64,000 bases of DNA from Roseburia_C sp051879315 (GCA_051879315.1 JBJELW010000060.1:1-64000), one strand, 5' to 3'; counted from the stretch's first letter, positions 1-8,963 are shown. Made by a program: numbers and translations. The notes: generated from the sequence alone by a model not told the origin.

Positions 1-35
1 CTGTCGTTGACATAAGTCATAATTTCTTCCGTCAT
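1..35 (-). CDS. 5' end of an unidentified gene leaving the window
   Basis: An ATG at 35-33 is preceded by a strong ribosome site (GGAGGAG, 6-8 bases upstream). The frame stays open to the window edge and reads MTEEIMTYVND. Only about eleven residues are visible, so the product cannot be named. It is co-directional with glnN and starts about 265 bases beyond its stop codon, behind a leader that contains several hairpins. Confidence 0.55.
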   Translation of the reverse strand, partial: MTEEIMTYVND

Positions 36-181
36 AATTATCTCCTCCTCTTTTTAAATAAATCTATCAGGATTCGCCCGCGAATCCTGCTGCGAGCCGG
101 TCGTCAGCGAAGCCGACATCCTCCTCTGACCGACTCTGCAATCCTCGCAGAGCGATATCATAGATGCTTGCATCTATGATA

Positions 182-237
182 TAAAAAAGCGGCACTTCTC
201 CCTTGGCCACGTCGTCGTGGTAAAGAAAAAATGCCGC
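182..237 (-). terminator. Two-tier hairpin with U-run downstream of glnN
   Basis: On the minus strand an outer stem (GCGGCA at 237-232 with TGCCGC at 194-189) encloses an inner CCACG/CGTGG hairpin (220-216 with 211-207). It is followed immediately by TTTTTT at 188-183. It lies about 65 bases past the glnN stop codon and fits an intrinsic terminator. Because it also sits in the leader of the gene starting at 35, an attenuator role for that gene is possible. Confidence 0.6.
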
Positions 238-300
238 ATTTCCTATCAAAATCAAAACATTTTAAAATATTAAATTTTTATTGCGAATACGAAGTTCTCA

Positions 301-2415
301 CTATACCTCAAAGATCAGATCGCCGTAAGATGGCATCGGCCAGATGTCCTTATCTACGATCATCTCGAGCTTATCCACCGGATCTCTCAGTGCATCCATC
401 GCACTCTTTACTACATCACGATAGTAAACAGCCTGCTCTCTGCCTTCGCCCATGTTGCCGCCCTGATCGGTCACTTCGATCAGCTTGGAAAGTGCAACCT
501 TGGTCTCTGACAGGAGATCGGATGTCTCTGTCAAAAGCTCTGTCTGGGCAGACACATCTGCATCACATGCAGCCTTCACAGAATTGATGGAGGTTGCAAG
601 CTCTGTTGTATATTTAATCACAGCCGGGATAATCTGCTTGCCGGCAATGTCGATCATAGCCTTTGCCTCGATGTTGATCTCCTTCGCATAGGTCTCGTAC
701 TCGATCTCTACACGGGAGTCCAGCTCGGCCTTGGTGAATACACCAAACTTCTCGAACAGTGCAACTGACTTCTCGGTGTTCAGTGCCGGGATTGCGTCTA
801 CCATGGACTTGATATTCGGCAATCCACGTCTCTCAGCTTCCACAACCCACTCGTCGGAATATCCGTTGCCGTTGAAGATAATTCTCTGGTAATCGGTTGC
901 ATACTGCTTGATCAGATCATGCACAGCCATATCAAAGTCGTCTGCCTTCTCCAATACATCGCAAGCCTCTGAGAATGCCTCAGCAACAATGGTATTTAAC
1001 ACTACGTTAGGCTGTGCAATGGAATCCTGGGACCCTACCATACGGAACTCAAACTTGTTTCCTGTAAATGCAAAGGGTGAGGTTCTGTTGCGGTCGGTGG
1101 CATCCTTCATGAAATCAGGCAATGTCTTAACACCGGTCTCCAACTTCTCTCCGGACAAACTGTGGGTAGCAGATCCTGTATTGATCAACTGATTGATTAC
1201 ATCCTGCAGCTGCTCGCCCAAGTACATGGAAAGGATTGCCGGAGGTGCCTCATTTGCTCCTAATCTGTGATCGTTTCCTACATCTGCCGCAGACTCACGA
1301 AGCAGATCTGCATGGGTGTCAACAGCCTTCATGATACAGGTCAGTACCAACAGGAACTGTACGTTCTCGTGAGGGGTTTTTCCGGGCTCTAACAGGTTGA
1401 TGCCATCATCTGTGATGATGGACCAGTTGTTGTGCTTACCGGATCCATTCACACCTGCGAAAGGTTTCTCATGGAGTAAACACTGTAAACCGTGACGTCC
1501 TGCGACTTTCTTCAATGTCTCCATTACCAACTGGTTGTGATCCACCGCAATATTTGCCTCGGCATAAATTGGAGCCAGCTCGTGCTGTGCAGGAGCAACC
1601 TCATTGTGCTGTGTCTTTGCAGATACACCCAGCTTCCACAGTTCTTTGTTTACATCCTTCATGTAAGCTGCAATTCTCTCACGGATGGAACCAAAGTAAT
1701 GGTCATCCATCTCCTGACCCTTAGGAGGCATTGCACCAAATAAGGTACGACCTGTGAAGATCAGATCTTTTCTCTTTAAGTATTTCTCTCTGTCAACGAT
1801 GAAGTACTCCTGCTCAGGTCCTACGGAAGGAGTTACTTTCTTAGAGGTTGTATTGCCGAATAATCTCAGGAGACGAAGTGACTGCTCATTGATGGCTTCC
1901 ATGGAACGAAGAAGCGGTGTCTTCTGATCCAGTGCCTCACCTGTGTAGGAACAGAAAGCAGTGGGGATGCAAAGTGTTGCGCCTGCTGCATCCTGTCTCA
2001 CGAATGCCGGCGAAGTACAATCCCATGCAGTATATCCTCTGGCCTCAAAGGTTGCTCTAAGTCCTCCGGAAGGGAAAGAAGATGCATCCGGTTCTCCTTT
2101 GATCAATTCTTTTCCTGAAAAGCTCATGAGAACCTTGCCGTTTGGCATGGGAGCTGTGATAAAGGAATCATGCTTCTCAGCGGTGACACCTGTCAACGGC
2201 TGGAACCAGTGCGTATAATGGGTTGCACCCTTCTCGATAGCCCACTCCTTCATTTCATGTGCCACCACATCAGCAGTCTCGAGATCCAGCTCTGCACCGG
2301 TCTCCATCACCTCTTTTAACTTCTTGTAGGTCTTCTTGGGCAAACGCTCCTGCATGACTGCATCATTGAATACATTTTCACCAAAAATGTCTGCTACGTT
2401 GAAATAATCACTCAT
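301..2415 (-). CDS. glnN: Glutamine synthetase, class III (GlnN type)
   Basis: This gene encodes ATP-dependent ligation of ammonia to glutamate. The roughly 704-residue length is typical of the class III (GSIII) enzymes of anaerobic Firmicutes and Bacteroidetes, against about 450 for class I. Visible catalytic-core motifs include GPEQEYF near residue 200, NEVAPAQHE near 275, and NGSGKHNNWS near 323, which is the ATP/glutamate-binding part of the fold. The start is placed at ATG 2415 (MSDYF) because AAAGGA lies 8 bases upstream. The ATG at 2424 is too close to that ribosome site. The gene has its own leader with a terminator-like hairpin (2520-2556), so attenuation is plausible. GSIII is the main ammonia-assimilating enzyme in many gut clostridia. 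Identification is secure. Confidence 0.95.
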   Translation of the reverse strand: MSDYFNVADIFGENVFNDAVMQERLPKKTYKKLKEVMETGAELDLETADVVAHEMKEWAIEKGATHYTHWFQPLTGVTAEKHDSFITAPMPNGKVLMSFSGKELIKGEPDASSFPSGGLRATFEARGYTAWDCTSPAFVRQDAAGATLCIPTAFCSYTGEALDQKTPLLRSMEAINEQSLRLLRLFGNTTSKKVTPSVGPEQEYFIVDREKYLKRKDLIFTGRTLFGAMPPKGQEMDDHYFGSIRERIAAYMKDVNKELWKLGVSAKTQHNEVAPAQHELAPIYAEANIAVDHNQLVMETLKKVAGRHGLQCLLHEKPFAGVNGSGKHNNWSIITDDGINLLEPGKTPHENVQFLLVLTCIMKAVDTHADLLRESAADVGNDHRLGANEAPPAILSMYLGEQLQDVINQLINTGSATHSLSGEKLETGVKTLPDFMKDATDRNRTSPFAFTGNKFEFRMVGSQDSIAQPNVVLNTIVAEAFSEACDVLEKADDFDMAVHDLIKQYATDYQRIIFNGNGYSDEWVVEAERRGLPNIKSMVDAIPALNTEKSVALFEKFGVFTKAELDSRVEIEYETYAKEINIEAKAMIDIAGKQIIPAVIKYTTELATSINSVKAACDADVSAQTELLTETSDLLSETKVALSKLIEVTDQGGNMGEGREQAVYYRDVVKSAMDALRDPVDKLEMIVDKDIWPMPSYGDLIFEV

Positions 2416-2519
2416 ACTATACATCCTTTCTGCCTCTCACCATAAATCCCCTATAGGTATATGATTTTATTTTCTGCAATCCCGTACATGACTTTTCCTT
2501 CCCTCACTGATCCCGGTAA

Positions 2520-2556
2520 AGAAAAAAGGGTATTCCAATCCCTTTGGAACACCCTT
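2520..2556 (-). terminator. Terminator-like hairpin inside the glnN leader
   Basis: On the minus strand an 11-base-pair stem (AAGGGTGTTCC with GGAATACCCTT, one G-U pair) with a 9-base loop is followed by TTTTCTTT. It sits about 105 bases before the glnN start codon and downstream of a candidate promoter. fba has its own terminator further upstream, so this one most likely acts on the glnN leader. No aptamer or ANTAR-type double hairpin was recognised beside it. Confidence 0.6.
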
Positions 2557-2587
2557 GTTCATCACACACATTTCATTTGCTACATCT

Positions 2588-2616
2588 AAAATACATGAAT
2601 CTTTTTCAAAAAGCAA
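2588..2616 (-). promoter_or_regulatory. Candidate weak glnN promoter
   Basis: TTGCTT at 2616-2611 and TATTTT at 2593-2588 are separated by 17 bases. Both boxes match sigma-A consensus only moderately. The position, upstream of the leader hairpin at 2520-2556, is what makes it credible. Confidence 0.3.
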
Positions 2617-2730
2617 GTAAAATTTTTTAATTTTTTTATTTTTTGATACATGTGACAAATTTACGGGAGTTATCATGCTTTTTTTGTATTAATTTATCTA
2701 GTCAGGCTATTGTACGCCGGGTGATAAAGT

Positions 2731-2757
2731 AAAAAGAGCCGCCACACGGACGGCTCT
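2731..2757 (-). terminator. Intrinsic terminator of fba
   Basis: A 7-base-pair stem (AGAGCCG with CGGCTCT) with a 9-base loop is followed by a U-run on the minus strand, 14 bases past the fba stop codon. Confidence 0.85.
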
Positions 2758-2770
2758 ATAATGCCTGATA

Positions 2771-3637
2771 TTACTCTGCCTTTCCAACAGAACCAAACAG
2801 TTCCATCTTCTCCTTAACGGTAGCCTTGATTGCATCTGCACCAGGTGCCAACAGCTTACGAGGATCAAATCCCTTGCCCTCTAAGTCCTTGCCAGCCTCG
2901 ATGTACTTTCTGGTAGCTTCCTGGAAGGATAACTGACACTCAGTGTTTACGTTGATCTTAGATACACCAAGATCAATTGCTTTCTTGATCATATCAGCAG
3001 GAATTCCGGTACCACCGTGAAGTACTAACGGCATAATGCCGGTCTTCTGCTGGATGGCATCCAGAGTCTCAAAGCTGAGACCTGCCCAGTTCTCAGGATA
3101 TTTTCCATGGATATTTCCGATTCCTGCTGCCAGCATATCTACGCCCAGATCTGCGATAGACTTGCACTCATCAGGATCAGCGCACTCGCCCATTCCTACA
3201 ACACCGTCTTCCTCGCCGCCGATGGATCCAACCTCAGCCTCGATAGACATACCCATTGCATGAGCTACTGCCACCAACTCCTTGGTCTTCTCAATGTTCT
3301 CCTCGATGGGATAATGAGAACCGTCAAACATGATGGATGTAAAGCCGGCCTTAATACATTTATAACATCCTTCGTAAGTACCATGATCTAAGTGTAATGC
3401 TACGGGAACGGTGATTCCTAACTCCTCATCCATAGCCTTCACCATAGCTGCAACTGTCTTAAAGCCTGTCATATACTTTCCTGCACCTTCAGATACACCC
3501 AGAATTACCGGGGATTTTAACTCCTGTGCGGTTAACAGGATAGACTTTGTCCACTCTAAGTTGTTGATGTTGAACTGGCCTACTGCATAATGACCAGCTT
3601 TTGCTTTCTTTAACATTTCGGTTGCTGATACTAACAT
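2771..3637 (-). CDS. fba: Class II fructose-bisphosphate aldolase
   Basis: This is the zinc-dependent aldolase that splits fructose-1,6-bisphosphate into dihydroxyacetone phosphate and glyceraldehyde-3-phosphate in glycolysis. The 288-residue length and the motifs VALHLDHGTYEG (near residue 80, catalytic Asp and zinc His), EAEVGSIGG, GNIHGKYP and LVLHGGTGIP (zinc and phosphate binding) define the class II family. Tagatose-bisphosphate aldolases share this fold, but the central genomic setting favours the glycolytic enzyme. The start is ATG 3637 (MLVSATEML), with GGAGG upstream. Longer frames to 3688 read through the leader. It has its own promoter and terminator. Confidence 0.93.
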   Translation of the reverse strand: MLVSATEMLKKAKAGHYAVGQFNINNLEWTKSILLTAQELKSPVILGVSEGAGKYMTGFKTVAAMVKAMDEELGITVPVALHLDHGTYEGCYKCIKAGFTSIMFDGSHYPIEENIEKTKELVAVAHAMGMSIEAEVGSIGGEEDGVVGMGECADPDECKSIADLGVDMLAAGIGNIHGKYPENWAGLSFETLDAIQQKTGIMPLVLHGGTGIPADMIKKAIDLGVSKINVNTECQLSFQEATRKYIEAGKDLEGKGFDPRKLLAPGADAIKATVKEKMELFGSVGKAE

Positions 3638-3696
3638 TCTATTGTCCTCCGTTTTTTTATTTGCCTTACGGCGTGGCTGACGCCACATCTTTTGTC

Positions 3697-3727
3697 ATTA
3701 TAACATGTCTTATTTGAAAAATAAAGA
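3697..3727 (-). promoter_or_regulatory. fba: Candidate fba promoter (extended -10)
   Basis: TGTTATAAT on the minus strand gives a perfect extended -10 (TATAAT at 3702-3697). The -35 region is weak (TTTATT, 17 bases upstream). A small GGCGT/ACGCC hairpin lies between it and the fba ribosome site. Confidence 0.5.
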
Positions 3728-3801
3728 TGCTTTTAGCCTTGAGTTTCCGAAATTTTTACAGGGCCAAAAGCACCTGCCACGAAATGTGGAGACTCAAGGC
3801 T
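3728..3801 (-). terminator. 3' structure of the ftsH-dagK series with two competing stems
   Basis: A 10-base-pair inverted repeat (AGCCTTGAGT at 3735-3744, ACTCAAGGCT at 3792-3801) abuts the stop codon of the lipid kinase gene. An overlapping 11-base inverted repeat (arms 3728-3738 and 3762-3772, one G-U pair) shares part of the same arm, so the two stems exclude each other. The second stem is followed on the minus strand by the U-rich TCTTTATTTTT. It most likely ends the upstream operon. Confidence 0.5.
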
Positions 3802-3802
3802 T

Positions 3803-4702
3803 TTACCGGATTTCCTTGTTCTTGACCATGATCTCCACTGCCTGATGCATGTTTTTGATCACCACATCCTTATGATCCCCGCCAAATTCTCCGTCCAGGG
3901 TCCAGGGAATCGTAGACTCCGGATAAATCCGCAGCTCATCCGTCTTAAAGGTGTAGATCAGATCGGAATTGTCCTTGCGGTTGGTCAGGTTAATAACAAT
4001 TTCATTCAGTTCGATAGGATTTTTCGGTGCCTTGATGAGCGTCACCTCAAATACCCCATCATCCAAAAGCACGTTTTTTCCGGTAAGATTCTTAAAGCCG
4101 CCCACTGAAATGGAATTGGAGATCATCCCATAGATAAATTCTCCCTCGATCTGCTGATCAGCATACTCGACCCGCATCTGATAGGTAGGTATATCCAACA
4201 GACTTCTGGCTCCCTCCAGGATATAGGCAGCATGTCCCAGCACATTTTTCAAACTCTGGCTGGTCTGATAGGACACAGCGGTAAACAGTCCGAAAGCAGC
4301 CACATAAATAAAGGAATCCTGATTAAAATCTCCCACATCCACCGGAAATCTGCGGCCCTGCACTGCCACACTGGCGGCCTTCAGCATATCCTTGGGAATC
4401 TTTAATGAATTGGCAAAATCGTTGGTACTGCCTGCCGGTATGTATCCGATGGGAACCCGATTCTGTCGCTGCATCATGCCGGTTACCACCTCATCCAATG
4501 TTCCATCTCCCCCGCTGCACACCACAAGGTCGAAATTTCCTGCTTCCTCCCGGACCTTGCGCAGAGCATCTTCTTTGCACTGTGTGGGATATGCGGTCAC
4601 CTCGTAACCCGCTTTTACCATAATGTCAATGATTCCGAAGAGCCGCCCTTTGACATGTCCTTTCCCCGAATGCGGATTTAAAATAAATAGCAGTTTCTTC
4701 AT
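3803..4702 (-). CDS. Diacylglycerol/lipid kinase, YegS/LCB5 family
   Basis: A 299-residue soluble kinase of the diacylglycerol kinase catalytic superfamily, which phosphorylates a lipid alcohol using ATP at the membrane. Diagnostic motifs are NPHSGKG (residues 9-15), SGGDGTLDEV (near 63-72) and AGSTNDFA (near 90). The C-terminal half carries the usual beta-sandwich lipid domain, including a TLDGEFGG stretch. Members (DgkB/DagK, YegS, YerQ) recycle diacylglycerol from lipoteichoic acid synthesis in Firmicutes, but the exact substrate cannot be read from sequence. It is the last gene of the ftsH-whiA series, 53 bases after whiA. The ribosome site GAGGTGAGG lies before ATG 4702. Confidence 0.88.
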   Translation of the reverse strand: MKKLLFILNPHSGKGHVKGRLFGIIDIMVKAGYEVTAYPTQCKEDALRKVREEAGNFDLVVCSGGDGTLDEVVTGMMQRQNRVPIGYIPAGSTNDFANSLKIPKDMLKAASVAVQGRRFPVDVGDFNQDSFIYVAAFGLFTAVSYQTSQSLKNVLGHAAYILEGARSLLDIPTYQMRVEYADQQIEGEFIYGMISNSISVGGFKNLTGKNVLLDDGVFEVTLIKAPKNPIELNEIVINLTNRKDNSDLIYTFKTDELRIYPESTIPWTLDGEFGGDHKDVVIKNMHQAVEIMVKNKEIR

Positions 4703-4755
4703 ACAACCTCACCTCGTATTTTCTATCCTCTTAAGAATGATAATTAATTCCGTTG

Positions 4756-5691
4756 CTAATTCTCTTTTCCCCTCTGAGTTCTTAGCTTGTCCGCAATTTC
4801 CCCAATCTTTCGCAGCCTGTGATTTACCCCCGATTTACCCACGGGGGGATCCAGCAATTCTCCCAGCTCCTTCAGAGGCGCCTCCGGATATTCTAACCGT
4901 ACCTGGGCAATTTCCTTCAGATTCGCCGGTAATTTTTCCAGCCCGATCCGATCCCGGATATAGACAATATCCTCAATCTGGCGAACCGCTGCCGTCACAG
5001 TTTTATTGATATTGGCCGTCTCACAGTTTACCTTGCGGTTCACACTGTTGCGCATCTCCTTTATAATGCGGACATTCTCCAGATTCATCAGTGCCACGTG
5101 AGCCTCCATCACATTCAACATATCCACAATCTGGGCACCTTCTTTTAAATAAACCACATAATGATTTTTCCGTTCCACAATCTTAGCATCCGTGTCATAG
5201 CCCCGCATGATATTCCGAAGCTGCATGGCCTGTTCCATGGTGGCACACACTACCTCAAAATGATACGCCTTGTTGGGATCGCTCATAGAACCTGCCGCCA
5301 GATAACATCCCCGGACAAAGGCCCGCATACAACATGATTTCTGTAGCAGCAATCCATTCACCGGTCCCCGCAGCGGATGCAACATTCCATCCGGCGACTT
5401 AAATTTCAAAGCTTCCAAGATTCTGCTAAGCTCCTCCTGATTGGAAATACGCAGCACACAGCCTCCCTCTGTCGCCAGTTCCGGGCTGAATCCAAAGGCC
5501 TTCTTGATCAGAGTGTAGCACTTTTTTGCCAGTCCTGCATGCTCCGTTGCAAGTTCAAAGCAATAGCCGCTATTCCCGGGCACGAGCCTGCCACAATATC
5601 CGAACAGTGCCGCCAGCTCCGCCAATTGGCAATGACGGCTCTTTCCTATCTGTTTTTCCAACTCTTCCTTTACTTCGCTTGAAAATGACAT
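4756..5691 (-). CDS. whiA: WhiA DNA-binding regulator
   Basis: A 311-residue WhiA homologue. The family has an N-terminal degenerate homing-endonuclease-like (LAGLIDADG) fold and a C-terminal helix-turn-helix. It acts in sporulation in actinomycetes and in cell division and chromosome segregation in Bacillus. The N-terminus (MSFSSEVKEELEK) is typical. The C-terminal region (RLEYPEAPLKELGELLDPP, then KSGVNHRLRKI) is the HTH. It keeps the conserved rapZ-whiA neighbourhood, 52 bases after rapZ. The start is ATG 5691 with GAGGTG 5 bases upstream. Confidence 0.95.
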   Translation of the reverse strand: MSFSSEVKEELEKQIGKSRHCQLAELAALFGYCGRLVPGNSGYCFELATEHAGLAKKCYTLIKKAFGFSPELATEGGCVLRISNQEELSRILEALKFKSPDGMLHPLRGPVNGLLLQKSCCMRAFVRGCYLAAGSMSDPNKAYHFEVVCATMEQAMQLRNIMRGYDTDAKIVERKNHYVVYLKEGAQIVDMLNVMEAHVALMNLENVRIIKEMRNSVNRKVNCETANINKTVTAAVRQIEDIVYIRDRIGLEKLPANLKEIAQVRLEYPEAPLKELGELLDPPVGKSGVNHRLRKIGEIADKLRTQRGKEN

Positions 5692-5743
5692 GTTTCACCT
5701 CAATATGTATTGGCAGGAATGTTTGTTTCACAACATTCCTGCC

Positions 5744-6616
5744 TCATTTGCGAAGAGCATCCTTCTCAATATCACGATGCTCGATTTTTAATCCAAGCTG
5801 CTTGTTTTTTTCTAAACGCTTAAACAGTTCATTGGCCAGTGTCACCGAACGATGTTTGCCTCCGGTACACCCAACACCGATCACCAACTGATTTTTTCCT
5901 TCCGAAATATAGTTTGGAATCAGAAAATTGATCATGTCCTCCAATTTATCCAAAAATTCATGTGCTTCACGGTATTGCAGCACAAAGTCCTGAATTTCCT
6001 TGTCATTACCGTTTTTCGCACGCAACCCTTCCACATAATAGGGATTAGGCAAAAACCGCACATCAAATACCAGATCCGCATCCGCAGGTATTCCGTACTT
6101 GAAACCAAAGGAAAGGACGGTGATAAAAAGATTTTTAAACTCCTGCTGGTCTACAAAAATCCGGTTTATCTCGGCTTTTAACTCTCTGGTCAGCAGATGG
6201 CTGGTATCAATGATATAGTCGGCCCGCTTTTTTAAAAAGGCCAGTCTGCGCCGCTCCTCGGCGATTCCCTTGTCCACCCGGTCACTGCCCGCCAGTGGAT
6301 GACTTCGTCTGGTTTCCTTATAGCGTTTCACCAGCACACTATCCTCCGCATCCAGAAACAGGATATCACAGTGTTTTCCCGCTTCCTCCATGCTGTCCAG
6401 CACTTGATCCAGTTCCTCCAATGGCTGTCCGTTTCTCACGTCTACACCGATGGCTACTTTCTGCAGTTCGGAACTGTTCAGATTGGCCAATTCCACGAAT
6501 TTATCAATCAATGGCACCGGAAGATTATCCACGCAATAAAACCCGATATCCTCCATCATCTTAAATGCGGTACTTTTTCCTGCCCCGGACATTCCTGTTA
6601 TGATTACCAGTTTCAC
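5744..6616 (-). CDS. rapZ: RapZ/YvcJ nucleotide-binding protein
   Basis: A 290-residue P-loop protein. The Walker A GMSGAGKS is at residues 8-15, a Walker B-like ILFLDAEDSVL follows, and the C-terminal domain ends with the conserved GVGCTGGKHRSVTLANEL. In Enterobacteria RapZ is an RNA adaptor controlling GlmZ. In Firmicutes YvcJ hydrolyses GTP and its role is less clear. The start codon overlaps the murB stop by 4 bases, suggesting coupled translation. Confidence 0.95.
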   Translation of the reverse strand: MKLVIITGMSGAGKSTAFKMMEDIGFYCVDNLPVPLIDKFVELANLNSSELQKVAIGVDVRNGQPLEELDQVLDSMEEAGKHCDILFLDAEDSVLVKRYKETRRSHPLAGSDRVDKGIAEERRRLAFLKKRADYIIDTSHLLTRELKAEINRIFVDQQEFKNLFITVLSFGFKYGIPADADLVFDVRFLPNPYYVEGLRAKNGNDKEIQDFVLQYREAHEFLDKLEDMINFLIPNYISEGKNQLVIGVGCTGGKHRSVTLANELFKRLEKNKQLGLKIEHRDIEKDALRK

Positions 6617-7530
6617 AAAAATTCACCTAACCTTTTTACTTCCAATTCAAGCTCCACCCCGAACTGTTCCTCCACCTTATTTCTGACTGTGTCCGTAAGT
6701 TCTATCACATTCTTAGCCGTGGCTGCACCCCGGTTGATTACAAAACCGCAATGTTTCTCTGCCACCTGGGCATCCCCCACACGAAAGCCCCGCAGTCCTG
6801 CATCCATAATCAGCTTCCCGGCAAAATATCCTTCCGGGCGCTTAAAGGTACTTCCGGCGCTGGGATATTCCAACGGCTGCTTTTCCAATCGTTTATCACG
6901 AAGTTCTTTCATGTACGCATAAATCTGATCCTTATCCCCGGGCTGCAGGTGCAACGTTACACCACATACAATTCCCGGTTCTTTCTGCAAAACACTGTAT
7001 CGATAGGAAAATTCCATGTCTGCCCCATCTATGCACACACGGGTGCCATCCGGTCGAAGGATATCCACAGATTCCACGATCTGCTTCATCTCCCCTCCAT
7101 AGGCTCCGGCATTCATATACACAGCTCCACCGATGCTTCCGGGAATTCCCGCTGCAAATTCCATACCGGTAAGTCCCGCCTCCGCAGCCATGGATGCCAC
7201 CTTCGACAACAGTGCTCCTGCCTGGGCATAGATCCGGTCCTCCTGTATCCGGATAAGGGATGCGGGGGCTGCCAATTCCATGACGACGCCCCGGATCCCG
7301 CCGTCTCCCACCAAAAGATTACTTCCATTCCCAATGATTGTATAAGGAATCTGTTCCTGCCTGCAATATGCGATTGCCTGCTCCAACTGTTGGATGTCCG
7401 GCTGTATCACAACATCTGCCGGTCCACCGATTCGAAAAGTAGTGTGCCGGCTCATAGGCTCATTCCGTTTTACCTGACTCTCCGAAAGCCCTACAGCCTC
7501 CGACATTCTGTCTATCCAACCCTCTGTCAT
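6613..7530 (-). CDS. murB: UDP-N-acetylenolpyruvoylglucosamine reductase MurB
   Basis: This FAD-dependent cytoplasmic reductase makes UDP-MurNAc for peptidoglycan. At 305 residues it shows the FAD-binding motifs IGNGSNLLVGDGGIRG (near 60-75) and GIPGSIGGAVYMNAGAYGGE (near 125-145), and the catalytic-serine segment YPSAGSTFKRP (near 225), which is typical of the Gram-positive type II enzyme. It begins 10 bases after the aminopeptidase gene and overlaps rapZ. Confidence 0.96.
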   Translation of the reverse strand: MTEGWIDRMSEAVGLSESQVKRNEPMSRHTTFRIGGPADVVIQPDIQQLEQAIAYCRQEQIPYTIIGNGSNLLVGDGGIRGVVMELAAPASLIRIQEDRIYAQAGALLSKVASMAAEAGLTGMEFAAGIPGSIGGAVYMNAGAYGGEMKQIVESVDILRPDGTRVCIDGADMEFSYRYSVLQKEPGIVCGVTLHLQPGDKDQIYAYMKELRDKRLEKQPLEYPSAGSTFKRPEGYFAGKLIMDAGLRGFRVGDAQVAEKHCGFVINRGAATAKNVIELTDTVRNKVEEQFGVELELEVKRLGEFL

Positions 7531-7540
7531 CTATCAACTC

Positions 7541-8935
7541 CTATGCTTCCTTTAAAAAAGCCACATAACCTTTATATGCTTCATAGAGATCTGCTTTGCT
7601 GATAATCTCCCATGGTGCATGCATATTCAGCACTGCTACACCGCTGTCAATGACCTGCATACCGTAATTTGCCAAAATATATGCAATGGTTCCGCCGCCG
7701 CCCTGATCTACTTTGCCCAGCTCTGCGGTCTGATAAAACACCTGATTATCATCCATCACCCGGCGCAAATTGCCGATGTACTCCGCATTGGCATCGTTGG
7801 AACCGGACTTGCCCCGGGAACCGGTATATTTGTTGAACACCATACCCTTACCAAAATATGCAGCATTCTTCTTATCCATGACAGAAGGATAATTGGGATC
7901 GTAGGCAGCGCTGACATCTGAGGACAGCACTTTGGAATTCTGCAATGCACGGCGCAGTGCCAGTTCACTGTAAGTGCCGGTGGCGTTCATCACCTCTGCT
8001 GTCATATTCTCGAAAAATCTTGACTGCATACCGGTGGCACCCACACTTCCGATTTCTTCCTTGTCCACCAGGAGACACACGCTGGTATACTCCGGCTTTT
8101 CCACAGCCAGCATTGCCTCGAAAGAGGGATACGCGCAGACTCTGTCATCGTGTCCGTAACCCATAATCATGCTGCGGTCCAGTCCGTAATCTCTTGCCTC
8201 CCCGGCAGGGACCACTTCTATCTCGGCCGACAGGAAATCTTCCTCCTCAATATGGTACTCTTTCTTTAAAATTTCAAGGACGTTGGCTTTCACCCGCTCC
8301 TTGACTTTCTCTTTCTCTTTTCCATCCTTCACCGGAATGCTGGCAATCAAAAGATCTAAGTTTTCTCCCTCTATCACCTTGGCTGCCTTTTTATCCATCT
8401 GTTCTGCAGCTAAATGAATCAAGAGATCGCTGACACCAAACACCGGATCTTTGGCCTTTTCACCAATGGAAATTTCCACAATACTTCCATCCTTTTTTAC
8501 AAAAACCCCATGCAGCGCCAGGGGCAGAGTCACCCACTGATACTTCTTCACCCCACCGTAATAGTGGGTATCCAGCATAGCAAGACCCGTATCCTCATAC
8601 AGTGGATTCTGTTTCAGATCCATACGGGGGGAGTCAATGTGGGCACCCAGAATATTCATGCCCTGTTCCATGGGCTTTTTTCCGATGATATACAGAGCCA
8701 GGCCCTTTCCCTTGTTGTTGGCGTAGACCCGGTCACCGGCCTTTAATTTCTTTTTCCCGGTAATCACCTGCTGCAGTTCCACAAATCCAGCCTCTTTGGC
8801 TTTCTGTTCCAGCTCCTTTACACACTCACGCTCTGTCTTGCAGTTTGAGATAAATTTGCGATAATTCTCCGCAAATGCAAATACTTCCTTTTTTTCTTTT
8901 GCGCTGTAATGATCCCACGCGATTTCCCGTTCCAT
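7541..8935 (-). CDS. M18-family aspartyl-type aminopeptidase
   Basis: A 464-residue dinuclear-zinc aminopeptidase of peptidase family M18, which removes N-terminal acidic or neutral residues from cytoplasmic peptides. Metal and catalytic motifs are GAHIDSPRMDLK (near 85-96), LLVDKEEIGSVGATGMQ (near 290) and KYTGSRGKSGSNDANAEY. The final HAPWEIISKADLYEAY holds the last ligand region. The start is ATG 8935, because AAAGGAGAG lies upstream. A frame back to 8977 would overlap the hprK stop. It sits inside the hprK-murB series. Confidence 0.9.
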   Translation of the reverse strand: MEREIAWDHYSAKEKKEVFAFAENYRKFISNCKTERECVKELEQKAKEAGFVELQQVITGKKKLKAGDRVYANNKGKGLALYIIGKKPMEQGMNILGAHIDSPRMDLKQNPLYEDTGLAMLDTHYYGGVKKYQWVTLPLALHGVFVKKDGSIVEISIGEKAKDPVFGVSDLLIHLAAEQMDKKAAKVIEGENLDLLIASIPVKDGKEKEKVKERVKANVLEILKKEYHIEEEDFLSAEIEVVPAGEARDYGLDRSMIMGYGHDDRVCAYPSFEAMLAVEKPEYTSVCLLVDKEEIGSVGATGMQSRFFENMTAEVMNATGTYSELALRRALQNSKVLSSDVSAAYDPNYPSVMDKKNAAYFGKGMVFNKYTGSRGKSGSNDANAEYIGNLRRVMDDNQVFYQTAELGKVDQGGGGTIAYILANYGMQVIDSGVAVLNMHAPWEIISKADLYEAYKGYVAFLKEA

Positions 8936-8963
8936 GATTTTGTCTCTCCTTTGCATGCATATT

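Larger units (their letters stand above)
2416..2770 (-). other. Gene-free stretch between fba and glnN: fba terminator and glnN leader
   Basis: These 355 bases hold no convincing gene. They contain, in minus-strand order, the fba terminator (2731-2757), an A/T-rich tract, a weak promoter candidate (2588-2616), a strong terminator-like hairpin (2520-2556) and the glnN ribosome site. An open frame at 2467-2676 runs through the hairpin, has no ribosome site and does not look coding. Confidence 0.6.

Noticed and set aside
67..255. A 62-residue minus-strand gene before the left edge
   Set aside because: The frame runs through the terminator hairpin and stem-loops, with no ribosome site.
2467..2676. 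A 69-residue gene upstream of glnN
   Set aside because: It spans the leader hairpin and promoter region and resembles no family.
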